Shown here one piece after another: positions 34,728 through 43,716 of a stretch of 48,790 nt of DNA. Positions within the stretch are counted from its first letter, which is position 1, and each line of letters starts with the position of its first letter. This DNA comes from Candidatus Scalindua sp. (GTDB lineage: Bacteria; Planctomycetota; Brocadiia; Brocadiales; Scalinduaceae), in the NCBI GenBank assembly GCA_021777035.1, contig JAIQZR010000202.1, forward strand, positions 1-48,790, written 5' to 3'. The notes beneath the pieces are model-generated. The model saw only the letters and a program-made list of their open reading frames with translations. It did not search any database and was not told the origin of the DNA. The translations under genes and the position numbers were made by a program.

Positions 34728-35209
34728 AGTACTATGTTGGTAAAAAAGTATCATTAAAAACAGATTATATTCAACATGTGTAGAAAAAATCCAGCATCTA
34801 ATGAGCATAATTTCAATAAAACGTATAGATTATAAATGCCCGAGTTTTATCCAATCTATTTCCATCATGTGTTCTTTTAGAAGATTAAAAACCTTGTAAT
34901 TAAACAATTTTTTGTTCTAATACTGACTCTGGAAAGTTGAGCATTTGTCTATTCTGTTACCTCATTTAAGGTAGATATCAATGTATTCAGTATCACTAAT
35001 CGATAGTTCTCAATGACTTCAAGCTTAAAGACACGATGATTCGATATAACCATTATCCGGCTGTCTCTATTTGTCGTTTGAAAGTACGAATCGAATAGGA
35101 TTTATCAATTTCCATACTGATAGTGCGGCACTTCATAATCGCTAATTAGCAAAACGCTTTTGAAATTAATTAAATCATTATGAATATAGCATATAACGGA
35201 AAAAAATAA
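34728..35209. other. 482-bp divergent intergenic region
   Basis: This holds the likely promoters of the hydrolase (minus) and the triple-PAS receptor (plus). It is AT-rich with no recognised RNA or gene. The receptor start is preceded by a weak CGGAAA. Confidence 0.5.
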
Positions 35210-37549
35210 ATGAAACAATCGATTAAGAATTACATCATATTTTTGCTACTTTTCTTTACTTTACTACCTTTTGTTACTCTAAAAATTTTCGCTTACCCTA
35301 GAATACTGGCTGATCTTAAGACGGTGATCATGGACAACCTTGAGGTTATCGGAAATAAACAGGCAGAGCTGGTATCCACCTGGATGCACGAAAGAATGAA
35401 GGATGCTCTGGTTATTTCAAACGGCCCATTTATGGCTGATAGCGTAAACACCGCAAAAGGAAGCCATGATTATAATAGTTTCCTCCATTATCTGAAGATG
35501 ATTGTCGCTGAGTACGGCTACATGGGTGCTTTTGTAATCAACGGAAAAGGAATAGTCGCAGTTGCAACAATTGAAGAAAGCGTCGGAAGAGATTTATCAG
35601 AAAAGGATTATTTCAAGCACGCTATGGGAGGGAGAACATCTGCAACGAGTATCATACCATCTGACATCCCACTGATGAATGAATTTGATAATAAGGAGTT
35701 AGGGCTTCCCACTATGATAGTGTCAACTCCCCTAATGAACGAGGATGGGGAGACAACCGGTGTTGTTGCATTGAGGGTTCACGTAGGTACCATGAGTAAT
35801 ATGATGCATAGTCAAAAGTTCGGAAAGACAGGAGAGTCATATCTCGTGAGCAAGGACGGATACATGCTTTCTGAATCGAGATTTACAGGACACCTTAAAA
35901 CGCTGGGAAAGGTTAGAACAAGAAGCGCTCTGGAGCTGAAGTTGATTAACCCGACAACCGGCAAATTAACTTATGGAGCCAGCCAGTGTGTCGCAGGTAA
36001 GGACGGTTCCAATTCGACAGGTTATGAGGATTATAATGGGATATCGGTATTGGGAGTGTGGCGCTGGTTGCCTGAATATAATTGGGGTGTTATTACGGAG
36101 ATTGACCTCGGTGAAGCTTATGGAGCAGCGCACAACCTTAAATATATTGTAACTGCCCTGATACTTGCGATACTAATTCCCATTGTGTTCATAGCTTATG
36201 TTCTTGGCGGAAGACTCTCCGCTCCGATTATCAAACTTAAGGAAGTAACTGAAAGGATGGCCACAGGAGACCTGACCCAGAGGGTTAAAATAAAAAGAAG
36301 TGACGAGATTGGAATGTTAGCAACCTCCATTAATTCAATGGCAATATCTTTGGAAGAAAAGACAAAAGAAACAATACAGTCTGAGAAACGTTACAGGGAA
36401 TTATTTAACAGTATCAATGATGGCATATACCAATGTGAGCCAGACGCTGAGGGGGTGTTTACGTGGGTTAATATAGCTTTTGCGGAGATGTTTGGCTGTA
36501 AATCACCTGACGAAATGATTGGCACAAAGGTAAGGGATATTTATGTTAATCCTGATGATAGAAAAACGCTCATTGAGAAACTTGAAAACGAAGGAATCTC
36601 CTGGAACTTTGAGTCCCTTTGTAAGAAAAAAAATGGTGCGCATTTCAATACTGAACGTACCTCTAAAATGATTAGAGACGATGCGGGTACACCTGTTAGA
36701 ATTGACGGAATAATCAGGGATACTACCAGACGAAAGAGGCTGGAAAATGAGTTGCGGGAATCTGAAGAACACAAAAGAGATCTATTGGATTCACTTAAAG
36801 AGGGTATATACCAATGTGAACCGGGAGTTGAAGGGGTGTTTACGTGGGTTAATCAAGCCGGAGCAGAGATGTTTGGCTATAAATCACCTGAAGAAATGGT
36901 CGGTACAAAGGTGGAGGATATTTATGTTGATCCTGATAATAGAAAAACGCTCGTCGAGAAACTTGAAAAAGAGGGAGTCTGCAGGCACTTTAAGTCTTTT
37001 TGTAAGAAGAAGAATGGCTCACATTTTTACATCGAACGCACCTCTCATTTGATTAGAGACGAATCAGGTAAATCTGTTCGTATTGAAGGGATAATAAGGG
37101 ACATTACAAAACAGAAGAAACAGGATGATGAATTACGGAAATCTGAAAAACATAAAAGGCAGCTGTTAAATTCACTCAAAGAGGGTATATACCAATGTGA
37201 GCCGGGAGTTGAAGGAGCATTTACATGGGTTAATCAAGCTTGCGCAGAAATGTTTGGTTATGGATCACCGGAAGAGATGATCGGAACAAAGGCGAAGGAT
37301 ATTTATGTAGATCCCGATGATAGAATAAAACTTGTCGAGTTACTTGAAAAAGATGGAATCTGCAGGCACTTTGAGTCCTTTTGCAAGAGGAAGATCGGCG
37401 CTCATTTCTACATCGAACGCACTTCTCATTTGATTAGAGACGAGGACGGTAAACCTGTCCGTATTGAAGGAGTAATAAGGGACACTACTGAACGAAAGAG
37501 AATGAAAGATGAGTTGCGAGAGTCTGAAAAACAGAAAAGGCAATTATAA
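35210..37549 (+). CDS. Cache-HAMP-triple-PAS receptor
   Basis: A 779-residue membrane sensor paralogous to the one at 1370-2956 (first 60 residues nearly alike). Membrane helix at 8-28, Cache-type outside domain at about 30-305, second helix at 312-332, HAMP at 333-385, then three PAS domains with GIYQC at residues 405, 532 and 659. The spacing is exactly 127 residues each time. It ends at KQKRQL, exactly where a fourth repeat would begin, with no output domain. It stands alone, with the beta-carbonic anhydrase convergent 43 bp downstream. Residue and DNA similarity among the PAS copies points to recent duplication. Confidence 0.9.
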   Translation: MKQSIKNYIIFLLLFFTLLPFVTLKIFAYPRILADLKTVIMDNLEVIGNKQAELVSTWMHERMKDALVISNGPFMADSVNTAKGSHDYNSFLHYLKMIVAEYGYMGAFVINGKGIVAVATIEESVGRDLSEKDYFKHAMGGRTSATSIIPSDIPLMNEFDNKELGLPTMIVSTPLMNEDGETTGVVALRVHVGTMSNMMHSQKFGKTGESYLVSKDGYMLSESRFTGHLKTLGKVRTRSALELKLINPTTGKLTYGASQCVAGKDGSNSTGYEDYNGISVLGVWRWLPEYNWGVITEIDLGEAYGAAHNLKYIVTALILAILIPIVFIAYVLGGRLSAPIIKLKEVTERMATGDLTQRVKIKRSDEIGMLATSINSMAISLEEKTKETIQSEKRYRELFNSINDGIYQCEPDAEGVFTWVNIAFAEMFGCKSPDEMIGTKVRDIYVNPDDRKTLIEKLENEGISWNFESLCKKKNGAHFNTERTSKMIRDDAGTPVRIDGIIRDTTRRKRLENELRESEEHKRDLLDSLKEGIYQCEPGVEGVFTWVNQAGAEMFGYKSPEEMVGTKVEDIYVDPDNRKTLVEKLEKEGVCRHFKSFCKKKNGSHFYIERTSHLIRDESGKSVRIEGIIRDITKQKKQDDELRKSEKHKRQLLNSLKEGIYQCEPGVEGAFTWVNQACAEMFGYGSPEEMIGTKAKDIYVDPDDRIKLVELLEKDGICRHFESFCKRKIGAHFYIERTSHLIRDEDGKPVRIEGVIRDTTERKRMKDELRESEKQKRQL
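36378..37549 (+). repeat. 381-bp tandem coding repeat (PAS units)
   Basis: Three in-frame units of 381 bp encode the PAS domains of the receptor. Shared DNA words such as GAGGGTATATACCAATGTGA and ACCTCTCATTTGATTAGAGA recur at the repeat period. A stop follows at the next unit boundary. Confidence 0.8.
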
Positions 37550-37592
37550 AGACTCTTTAACGAGCGCTGTTGTTTTTTATTTCATTAGGGGA

Positions 37593-38459
37593 CTATATGC
37601 GTAACACCTTTTCTTCGATTAATTTACAACAAAGCTTATATGTTTCGCTGGATTTATCGAGAGTAGCGTCAGCCGCACAAAAATTTCTCACATTTTCCTG
37701 AAGTTTCTTTTCCTCATATATTCCATTTATATTGGTAACCACAACTCTTCCCCGTGTATTAGAATAAGCACCCACAAAATCATATATACCACCAACGATT
37801 GTCAATTTGCTTTCTTTTACTCTGTCGCCGTAATATTCTAATGCCTTTTCTACCTGGTAATCCACGTTCGTCTGGCTCAGGTATGCAAGCTCCTTTTTTT
37901 CATCACCTATCTTCACTAACCGAGCGATTCCTCTCTCAATGGGAATCGTCAAAGGAAGCATTTCACGTTGAACCTCACGGCTGGCAGCTGAAAAATCCAC
38001 CTTTCTCAGGTTACTAATGGTCTTTGACTCTCCTTTAGTAGATACGATTTGAATTCCACCTGGTTTTTTCTGTGTACCGGTATCAGGCGTTACCAGGGAA
38101 GTATCTTTTGTGTCTCCCAATTTCCTTACATTTGCCAGGCTGGCACCGGCAGCAAAATTTACCGCACCACAATTTGTGTGTCCCAGTATAAAAAATATCT
38201 GAGTATTAAGGACAGTTAAAGCGTATGCAAGACTACCCTTGTTCCTTGCTACTTGATTTCCTGCATTGCGGACCGTAAAGACCTTATTAATAAGATCCAT
38301 GCCCAGAATTTGTCCTTGTATACGAGAGTCGGCACAGGTGAGCATTGTTATGGGTGGACATTGATGATCTTCGTAGGCTGAAAACTGCGTATCCTTACTC
38401 TTCTCTGAAAATTTCTCGTTGTGGACTAGCAGATCATAAAAAAAATGTCCAAGTTCCAT
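37593..38459 (-). CDS. Beta-class carbonic anhydrase
   Basis: A 288-residue enzyme that interconverts CO2 and bicarbonate. Zinc ligands are C42, H94 and C97, with the Asp44-Arg46 dyad in TCADSRI and GHTNCGAV. The body is longer than usual because of an insert at about 105-160 (polar, with TGTQKKPGGIQIV) and a C-terminal tail. Classical beta-enzymes are about 200-220 residues. Cytosolic, as no signal is seen. GAGGGG precedes the ATG. It is next to sensor genes on both sides. Confidence 0.88.
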   Translation of the reverse strand: MELGHFFYDLLVHNEKFSEKSKDTQFSAYEDHQCPPITMLTCADSRIQGQILGMDLINKVFTVRNAGNQVARNKGSLAYALTVLNTQIFFILGHTNCGAVNFAAGASLANVRKLGDTKDTSLVTPDTGTQKKPGGIQIVSTKGESKTISNLRKVDFSAASREVQREMLPLTIPIERGIARLVKIGDEKKELAYLSQTNVDYQVEKALEYYGDRVKESKLTIVGGIYDFVGAYSNTRGRVVVTNINGIYEEKKLQENVRNFCAADATLDKSSETYKLCCKLIEEKVLRI

Positions 38460-38533
38460 CCTTCTAACCCCTCCTCATTAACTATTCTGTACAACCCATG
38501 TAATTAACTCAGCATGATTTTCGAGAAAACCCT

Positions 38534-39058
38534 CTACTGATTCTTGCGTTCTGGCAATAACTCTTCCAGATTCCTTAACTTCTTTTGCAAACGTATATTT
38601 TCTGTTTCATGTTTTGACTTTGAATCCTTCAGCTCCGCATTTGCCTTACTCGTTTGTTCATGCCTCTCTTTGCGCTTAGAAAATCCAGTTGCCATGTCAC
38701 GTATCTTATTATGCAAATAAGCCTTTTCCTTTTCATGTTTTGACTTTGTATCCTCAAGCTCCTTATATGCCTTGTGGATTTGTTTATCTTGTTCCCGGAT
38801 AACGGCTGCCAACCTCTCTGCATCTTCCTTTTGTTTTGCAAAATCAGCAACGAGCTGGTCCATCTCTTCCACCGAGCCAAAAGACTTCATCACTCTCTTC
38901 CGGATTTGTTCCTCAACCGTTCTCTCCCTGATGTAACCAGTCTCTTTTATGTGATGATACTGTTTGATTTTTTTATATGCATAACCAACATTTAATAATA
39001 ACAGTATCAAAATGATGGTCTTCGCGTTTATAGATAACCTGAATTCTCCATTTTCCAT
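38534..39058 (-). CDS. Membrane-anchored coiled-coil protein
   Basis: A 174-residue protein with one membrane helix (about 12-27, AKTIILILLLLNVGY) and then a long charged coiled coil (about 45-170). It is the relative of the 505-1269 product, but it ends before any PAS domain. GAGGAG precedes the ATG. It lies 50 bp after the Cache-HAMP-PAS gene at 39109-41019, in the same order as the first module. Two similar segments (ELEDTKSKHEKEK, AELKDSKSKHETEN) suggest internal repetition in the coil. Possible adaptor or scaffold for the receptor, by inference. Confidence 0.8.
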   Translation of the reverse strand: MENGEFRLSINAKTIILILLLLNVGYAYKKIKQYHHIKETGYIRERTVEEQIRKRVMKSFGSVEEMDQLVADFAKQKEDAERLAAVIREQDKQIHKAYKELEDTKSKHEKEKAYLHNKIRDMATGFSKRKERHEQTSKANAELKDSKSKHETENIRLQKKLRNLEELLPERKNQ

Positions 39059-39108
39059 AATTTATAACTCCTCATTCAGTCATATTCAGTTTGAAAATTA
39101 TGGAAACG

Positions 39109-41019
39109 TTATTGATCCGTCATATCCCTGAATATGCCTTCAATCATAATCGGTTTTCCCGTTTCATCACGTACAAGACTGCAACTAACTTCATAGATAA
39201 AACGTTCCCCATTTTTCTTTTTACAAAAAGCCGTAAAATCCTTACACACTCCTTCTTTTTCCAACGTCTCGATTAGTGCATTCCTGTCCTGAGAGTTTAC
39301 ATAAATATCCACTACGCGTGTTCCCAATACCTCTTCAGGAGAACTATAACCAAGAATCTCAGCTCCCGCCTGGTTTATGTAAGTATACGCACCTTCTATA
39401 CCCGGAACGCACTGATATACTCCATCACTTATCGAGTTCAACAATGCTTTATGCTGCTTTTCCGACGCATGGAGTTCTTCTTCAAGTCTTTTACGTTCTG
39501 TAATATCCCTGAAAACTCCAAAAATGAGAATAGGTTTCCCCTTTTCGTCTCTCACCATATTAGAAGTACGTTCCATCCAAAATTGATCACCATTACACTT
39601 TTTACAATGGGAAATAAAACCCTTCCATACACCATCTTTCTCAAGCTTTTTAACAAGTCTTTCGCGGTCTTTCAGGTCGATATACATGGTCTCTACTTTT
39701 TTCCCAAGTACCTCTTCCGGTGTATTGTATCCGAGTATTTCAGCCCCGGCCTGATTAATCCAGGTAAAAACCCCGTCAACGCCGGGCCCGCATTCATATA
39801 TACCTTCCATTAATGAATTAATTCTTCGTTTATATCGTTTCTCAGAAGCTGAGAGTTCCCTCTTGTTTGCCTCCAGCGAACTAATCATTTTATTAAAGGC
39901 ATACGCCAAGCCGCCAATCTCATCTTTCTGTTTTATATCAATCCTTTGAGAAAGGTCCTCACCAGTTGCTAACTTATCGGTAAGTGCTCGTAAGCGAAGA
40001 ATAGGGTTAGTTACCTGCCTGCCCATAAGATATGCCGCGAGGATAACAGGAAACGCAATAACAAAGAGAATGGCATTGACGATAAAATGGAGATTGTGTG
40101 CCAGACCATATCCTTCGTCAAGGTCAATTTCCGTTATGATACCCCACTTAAATTCAGGTAACCAGTGCCATACTCCCAATACCGTTATGCCGGTATAGTC
40201 AGAATAACCGCTTCCATCAAAACCGTTATTACCGGCAATACATTGCGCAACTCCGTAAGTCAATTCTCCGGTTTCCGGATCTGTTACTTTCAATTCCAGT
40301 GAACATCTTTTTTTGACGATTCCTTTCTCTTTTAATCGATCAGAAAATCTGGACTCGGAAATCATATAACCATGTTCATTCACAAGGTACGATTCCCCCG
40401 TCTTCCCAAACTTCAGGCTATTCATCATGTTACTCAGGGTGCCCGCGTGAACCCTCAATACAACAACTCCAATTATATCGCCTGCCTTATTCTTTAAAGG
40501 AGTTGAAACAAACATTGTTGGAACCCCAATTTCCTTCTCATCAAACTCGTTTACCAGTGGGACTTCAGATGGCATGATACTCGATGCGAAGGTCTTCCCT
40601 GATAAGGCATTCTTGATATAATCTTTGTTTGATAAATCTCTTCCAACACTCTCTTTAATTGTTGCTATTGTGACCAATCCTTTGTTATCGCATACAAAAG
40701 CGCCCATGTAACCATACTCAACCACAACCAACTCTAAATATCTAAGTTCTTCGGAATACTCTGCATCCCTCGTCGTAAGATTCACGCTATTCGCCATATA
40801 CGGGTTATCTGCAATAACCAGGACATCCGTCATCCTTTCACGCATCCAGTTAGATACAATCGTTGCCTGCTTATGCCCGGCACTACCCAAATGGCGGATT
40901 TGCAACTCCTCTACATCCTTCTCCACTTTAGGAAAAGCAATAATTTTTAAAATAACAAATGGCAGTAACGTAAATATAATTAACAAAAAAACAATTCTAT
41001 TTTGAATCGAAATGAACAT
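39109..41019 (-). CDS. Cache-HAMP-double-PAS receptor
   Basis: A 636-residue membrane sensor. It has a first helix at 10-28, an outside Cache-type domain to about 305 (FGKTGESYLV, GVWHWLPEFKWGIITEID), a second helix at about 312-332, HAMP at about 333-385, and PAS domains with GIYEC at 406 and GVYQC at 533 (127-residue period again). It stops right after the last PAS (RDMTDQ). GGAG precedes the ATG. It forms a two-gene unit with the coiled-coil gene downstream. Both PAS copies keep the two shared cysteines. Confidence 0.9.
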   Translation of the reverse strand: MFISIQNRIVFLLIIFTLLPFVILKIIAFPKVEKDVEELQIRHLGSAGHKQATIVSNWMRERMTDVLVIADNPYMANSVNLTTRDAEYSEELRYLELVVVEYGYMGAFVCDNKGLVTIATIKESVGRDLSNKDYIKNALSGKTFASSIMPSEVPLVNEFDEKEIGVPTMFVSTPLKNKAGDIIGVVVLRVHAGTLSNMMNSLKFGKTGESYLVNEHGYMISESRFSDRLKEKGIVKKRCSLELKVTDPETGELTYGVAQCIAGNNGFDGSGYSDYTGITVLGVWHWLPEFKWGIITEIDLDEGYGLAHNLHFIVNAILFVIAFPVILAAYLMGRQVTNPILRLRALTDKLATGEDLSQRIDIKQKDEIGGLAYAFNKMISSLEANKRELSASEKRYKRRINSLMEGIYECGPGVDGVFTWINQAGAEILGYNTPEEVLGKKVETMYIDLKDRERLVKKLEKDGVWKGFISHCKKCNGDQFWMERTSNMVRDEKGKPILIFGVFRDITERKRLEEELHASEKQHKALLNSISDGVYQCVPGIEGAYTYINQAGAEILGYSSPEEVLGTRVVDIYVNSQDRNALIETLEKEGVCKDFTAFCKKKNGERFIYEVSCSLVRDETGKPIMIEGIFRDMTDQ

Positions 41020-41269
41020 TTTTTTCTCCGTAATTTAAGAAAATTGTAATTACAGACATTTCCCCTTCTCCATAATTGATGACCTTTCAACATATTAAGA
41101 CAATCAACTCTTCATAAATATAACACTAGATTGGGAGCAAATAAATAGAACGAAAAAAGTAACAAAAGTTCTAAGTAATATTTTTTAAAGCACAATAAGA
41201 ACCACTAGCGGATTAGTTATTAAGCCTGTTTCTAACAGTATCCATACCTCTGCCAGTTCAAATGCACAT

Positions 41270-41333
41270 AAAAAAAGCCAACACCACCGCTTGTCCCCTT
41301 TTTATGAGAACATATTATGATGGGCGTTGGCTT
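41270..41333 (-). terminator. Minus-strand terminator
   Basis: On the minus strand AAGCCAACGCC pairs with GGTGTTGGCTT (one mismatch) across a loop of about 36 nt, followed by seven T. It probably ends the transcript of the LCIB-like gene, 430 bp after its stop. Confidence 0.6.
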
Positions 41334-41489
41334 ACTCTTCAATATCCCCTTTTGATTAAGGAGCTCCTGCTCAGTCTTCCCTCACCAGTGCAAATATACT
41401 TTACAACTACACCAACCCGTAAATTAACATATTTCATCCCAATAGCAACATCTATTTGTATACTTTCATACATCCTACACTGCACCCCA

Positions 41490-41543
41490 TTAAGCATAGT
41501 ATAATTAATAGAGTAATTTATTCTATAATTATACTATGCTTAA
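41490..41543. repeat. AT-rich near-perfect palindrome
   Basis: Arms at 41490-41512 and 41522-41543 (TTAAGCATAGTATAATTA type) pair with one bulged base around a 9-nt centre. It may be a regulator site, a processing hairpin or a tiny mobile repeat. Confidence 0.75.
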
Positions 41544-41759
41544 GAGAGAGGGTATTGAATGACCTATTCGTGCATCCGTTAATATTACATGCCTTTTTGG
41601 AAAATGGTGAAAAAGTGGTTTGTATGGATGGTGGTATTGTTGGGGATCATCTCCATATAGCGGGATACGGGATTTTACTTCCTCGCAAGACATGTGGAAT
41701 TCCAAGTAATCCAGCTTATCAAGTAATCAGTTAATTGGTACACATAGTACCATAGGTTA

Positions 41760-42935
41760 CTAATTTTTTTTATTGCCGGTAAAATCAAATGAAATATGAA
41801 CTTCTTCCGTTTCTTCCATAATTTTAATTGCCTCTTCAAGGTCAATCTCTTCTTTATTCTCGCTATCAAATGTCATCAAGGTATCAAACAATTCCTGTTG
41901 TTCCAGAATAAAATGATTTCCATCAGATGATTGCACATAGGCAGCCCATGGGATAAATTTTGTCAGCGGAAAAACCTGATCAATTCTTGGTGAAATATCA
42001 ATATTGATCCCGGAGATAAAAACAAGGTTCCTGTTTTTGTAGCCTTCTTCAACAATGATGGTTCGATAGGTTCGGTCAAACTCTACCTGAGTTGTAATCT
42101 GTGCAGCAGCCAGTGCAGGCGCCGGGTGAGTAACAATCCAGGGCATCGGATCAATCAGGTTTGCTTCAAGATGTCCCTGGCTTTCTTCATCTACATTTAA
42201 ATGGTGTTTGAATTTAAACAGCTCCGGACTTAGTAAACTACCTATAGGCTTTCTCTCCTGTTGAGCCCATTTCTTCCCTATGACTCTCACCAGCTCTGGT
42301 GATGCTTCAAAGCATCGTGCGGTGCTTAAGGAACGAACTAAATTAGGTTCTCCCATATTATCATAGGCTATTACCTTTGATAGATCTAACAGCAAACCTT
42401 CACTGCATTCTCGATGTAATAAGAGGTTATTAATCGAGATATCAAAGTGCTTACTATTGGATGGTTCAAGATAAATATTATCACAGGCAAATTGATATTC
42501 ATCAATATACCATTTCATGATATCCATGATCTTCCCGCAACTAACACTGTGATTACAGTCTTCTGTCTGAATGCGACGATAAATACCGAATTCTCTGGTT
42601 TCCGGTTCATAACCAACATGACTTGCCTGAACAATCATGATGTCTTTACCGTGCTCAGCGTGAGGGGCATGGCGATCAGTAGAAACGATTCCCCCCACCC
42701 GTCCATGATTAAAGGGAAAAGCGCCAAACTGTTTGGCAATCAGGATAACAGGAAATCCCTGGCTTTCATCAGAACAGAAAGCTCTTGATGGTATTATCTT
42801 TCCCGACTTCATTCCCTGAGACAGGCAGAAATTATACAACCGAGGCACGAATTGACTATATCGCATCATCATGCCTTCAAGCTTAAAATCATTGAGAACC
42901 GTATGAAAACTACCTATTGATGATGCGGAATACAT
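41760..42935 (-). CDS. LCIB/C-type carbonic-anhydrase-like protein
   Basis: A 391-residue protein. Residues about 45-145 resemble the limiting-CO2-inducible (LCIB/LCIC) beta-carbonic-anhydrase family: a Cys-x-Asp start (C54-S-D56), a KQFGAFPFNHGRVGGIV stretch, QASHVGYEP with H106, and SCGK with C133. C54, H106 and C133 would be the zinc ligands. The C-terminal 240 residues are unusual for the family and carry no domain I recognise (MPWIVTHPAPALAAAQITTQ; acidic end DSENKEEIDLEEAIKIMEE). Role in CO2/bicarbonate handling is inferred from the motif. No ribosome-binding site is obvious. It stands alone. Confidence 0.65.
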   Translation of the reverse strand: MYSASSIGSFHTVLNDFKLEGMMMRYSQFVPRLYNFCLSQGMKSGKIIPSRAFCSDESQGFPVILIAKQFGAFPFNHGRVGGIVSTDRHAPHAEHGKDIMIVQASHVGYEPETREFGIYRRIQTEDCNHSVSCGKIMDIMKWYIDEYQFACDNIYLEPSNSKHFDISINNLLLHRECSEGLLLDLSKVIAYDNMGEPNLVRSLSTARCFEASPELVRVIGKKWAQQERKPIGSLLSPELFKFKHHLNVDEESQGHLEANLIDPMPWIVTHPAPALAAAQITTQVEFDRTYRTIIVEEGYKNRNLVFISGINIDISPRIDQVFPLTKFIPWAAYVQSSDGNHFILEQQELFDTLMTFDSENKEEIDLEEAIKIMEETEEVHISFDFTGNKKN

Positions 42936-43081
42936 TGAGATTTATCCTTCTAGATAAGATGATTAGAACACGCTTTTTGCCAGCAGATGCATTAAAGCAA
43001 AAAATTATTGGAATCTCAAGATTTTTTCATTCTTCTACAGCAATATGATCTCCCATGTAACAACGTCGTGCGAACCACTCT

Positions 43082-43330
43082 TCACGAATAGTTTAAAATC
43101 CGCCTCTCTTCCAACTATCTATCCAATGAGGCAGTATTTCCATTAATGATATCAAGTACATCTTTGACCGCATATATCCTTCCCGTTTCTATTCAGAGAG
43201 AAGTTGCGGTTTTTCCTATAGAGGTGGCATCCGTTTCCTGCTTATTCACATTTATACCCATCCCAACGACTATCGGATGTTCTAAGGTGAATCTAGCATA
43301 ACTATTCTGACAAAATATTCCACCGACCTT
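43082..43330 (-). pseudogene. Biotin-protein ligase (birA) 3' fragment
   Basis: A minus-strand frame gives KVGGIFCQNSYARFTLEHPI then VVGMGINVNKQE and ATSL. This is the core of the BirA ligase domain (KVGGIL, GIGINVN, ATSL). In-frame stops follow at 43193-43195 and 43115-43117, yet the text between them still fits the family (IETGRIYAVKDVLDI). The N-terminal catalytic part is missing. Inactive. Confidence 0.7.
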
Positions 43331-43421
43331 CATTCATCTTATCAAGATCGATGACGCTGAGATAAATTCCCCCCTTTGTGCTGAGACGAAATGGATATTT
43401 CATTCTCAGCAGGATATATTT

Positions 43422-43463
43422 ACCCCGCTAAACCCCGCCAGGTTTTTATAAAACTTACCCCGC
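43422..43463. repeat. IS21-type right-end repeats
   Basis: Three copies of ACCCCGC at 43422-43428, 43432-43438 and 43457-43463 lie just past the CHC2 gene. Multiple short G/C repeats near the end are typical of IS21-family termini. No matching left end was found. Confidence 0.45.
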
Positions 43464-43506
43464 AAAACTTCGGTGATATCTTTTGTAAGTAGATTTGACT
43501 TTGGAT

Positions 43507-43716
43507 TTATGATGATGGAGGAAGAAGTGGTGTAAGTAATCGAACGGCTTCGATAAAGGTGCATTGGTGGACGGTCATTACCATGTCAATAGGGTTGAAA
43601 TTCTTTTCGCACCTAAAACAACGGACAAGATTTGTCTTTGGATTGGTTGCGGTATGAAAGTCTCTGCACAGTGGATTGAGTGGTGATAATCGTTGTTGTG
43701 TGGTTATTGCATTTTC
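43507..43716 (-). CDS. CHC2-type zinc-finger fragment
   Basis: A 69-codon open frame without ATG, overlapping the 3' end of istB by a +1 frame. C17, H21, C33 and C36 form a primase-like CHC2 finger (LCRDFHTATNPKT, then NLVRCFRCEKNFNPIDMVM). DnaG-type fingers have nearly this spacing. Only the finger remains, with no primase core. It may be a small accessory protein of the element, made by coupling from istB, or the joined remnant of a longer gene. Confidence 0.55.
   Translation of the reverse strand, partial: ENAITTQQRLSPLNPLCRDFHTATNPKTNLVRCFRCEKNFNPIDMVMTVHQCTFIEAVRLLTPLLPPSS

Larger units (their letters stand above)
41020..41759. other. 740-bp intergenic region with hairpins
   Basis: This lies between the double-PAS receptor and the LCIB-like gene. 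It includes a minus-strand terminator (41270-41333) and a long AT palindrome (41490-41543). A plus-strand frame at 41456-41734 has no ribosome-binding site and runs through the palindrome, so it is not called. A non-coding RNA in the 426 bp between the LCIB-like stop and the terminator cannot be excluded. Confidence 0.5.

Noticed and set aside
41262..41734. Two plus-strand frames in the gap before the LCIB-like gene
   Set aside because: They cross a terminator hairpin and a palindrome, lack ribosome-binding sites and show no family pattern.
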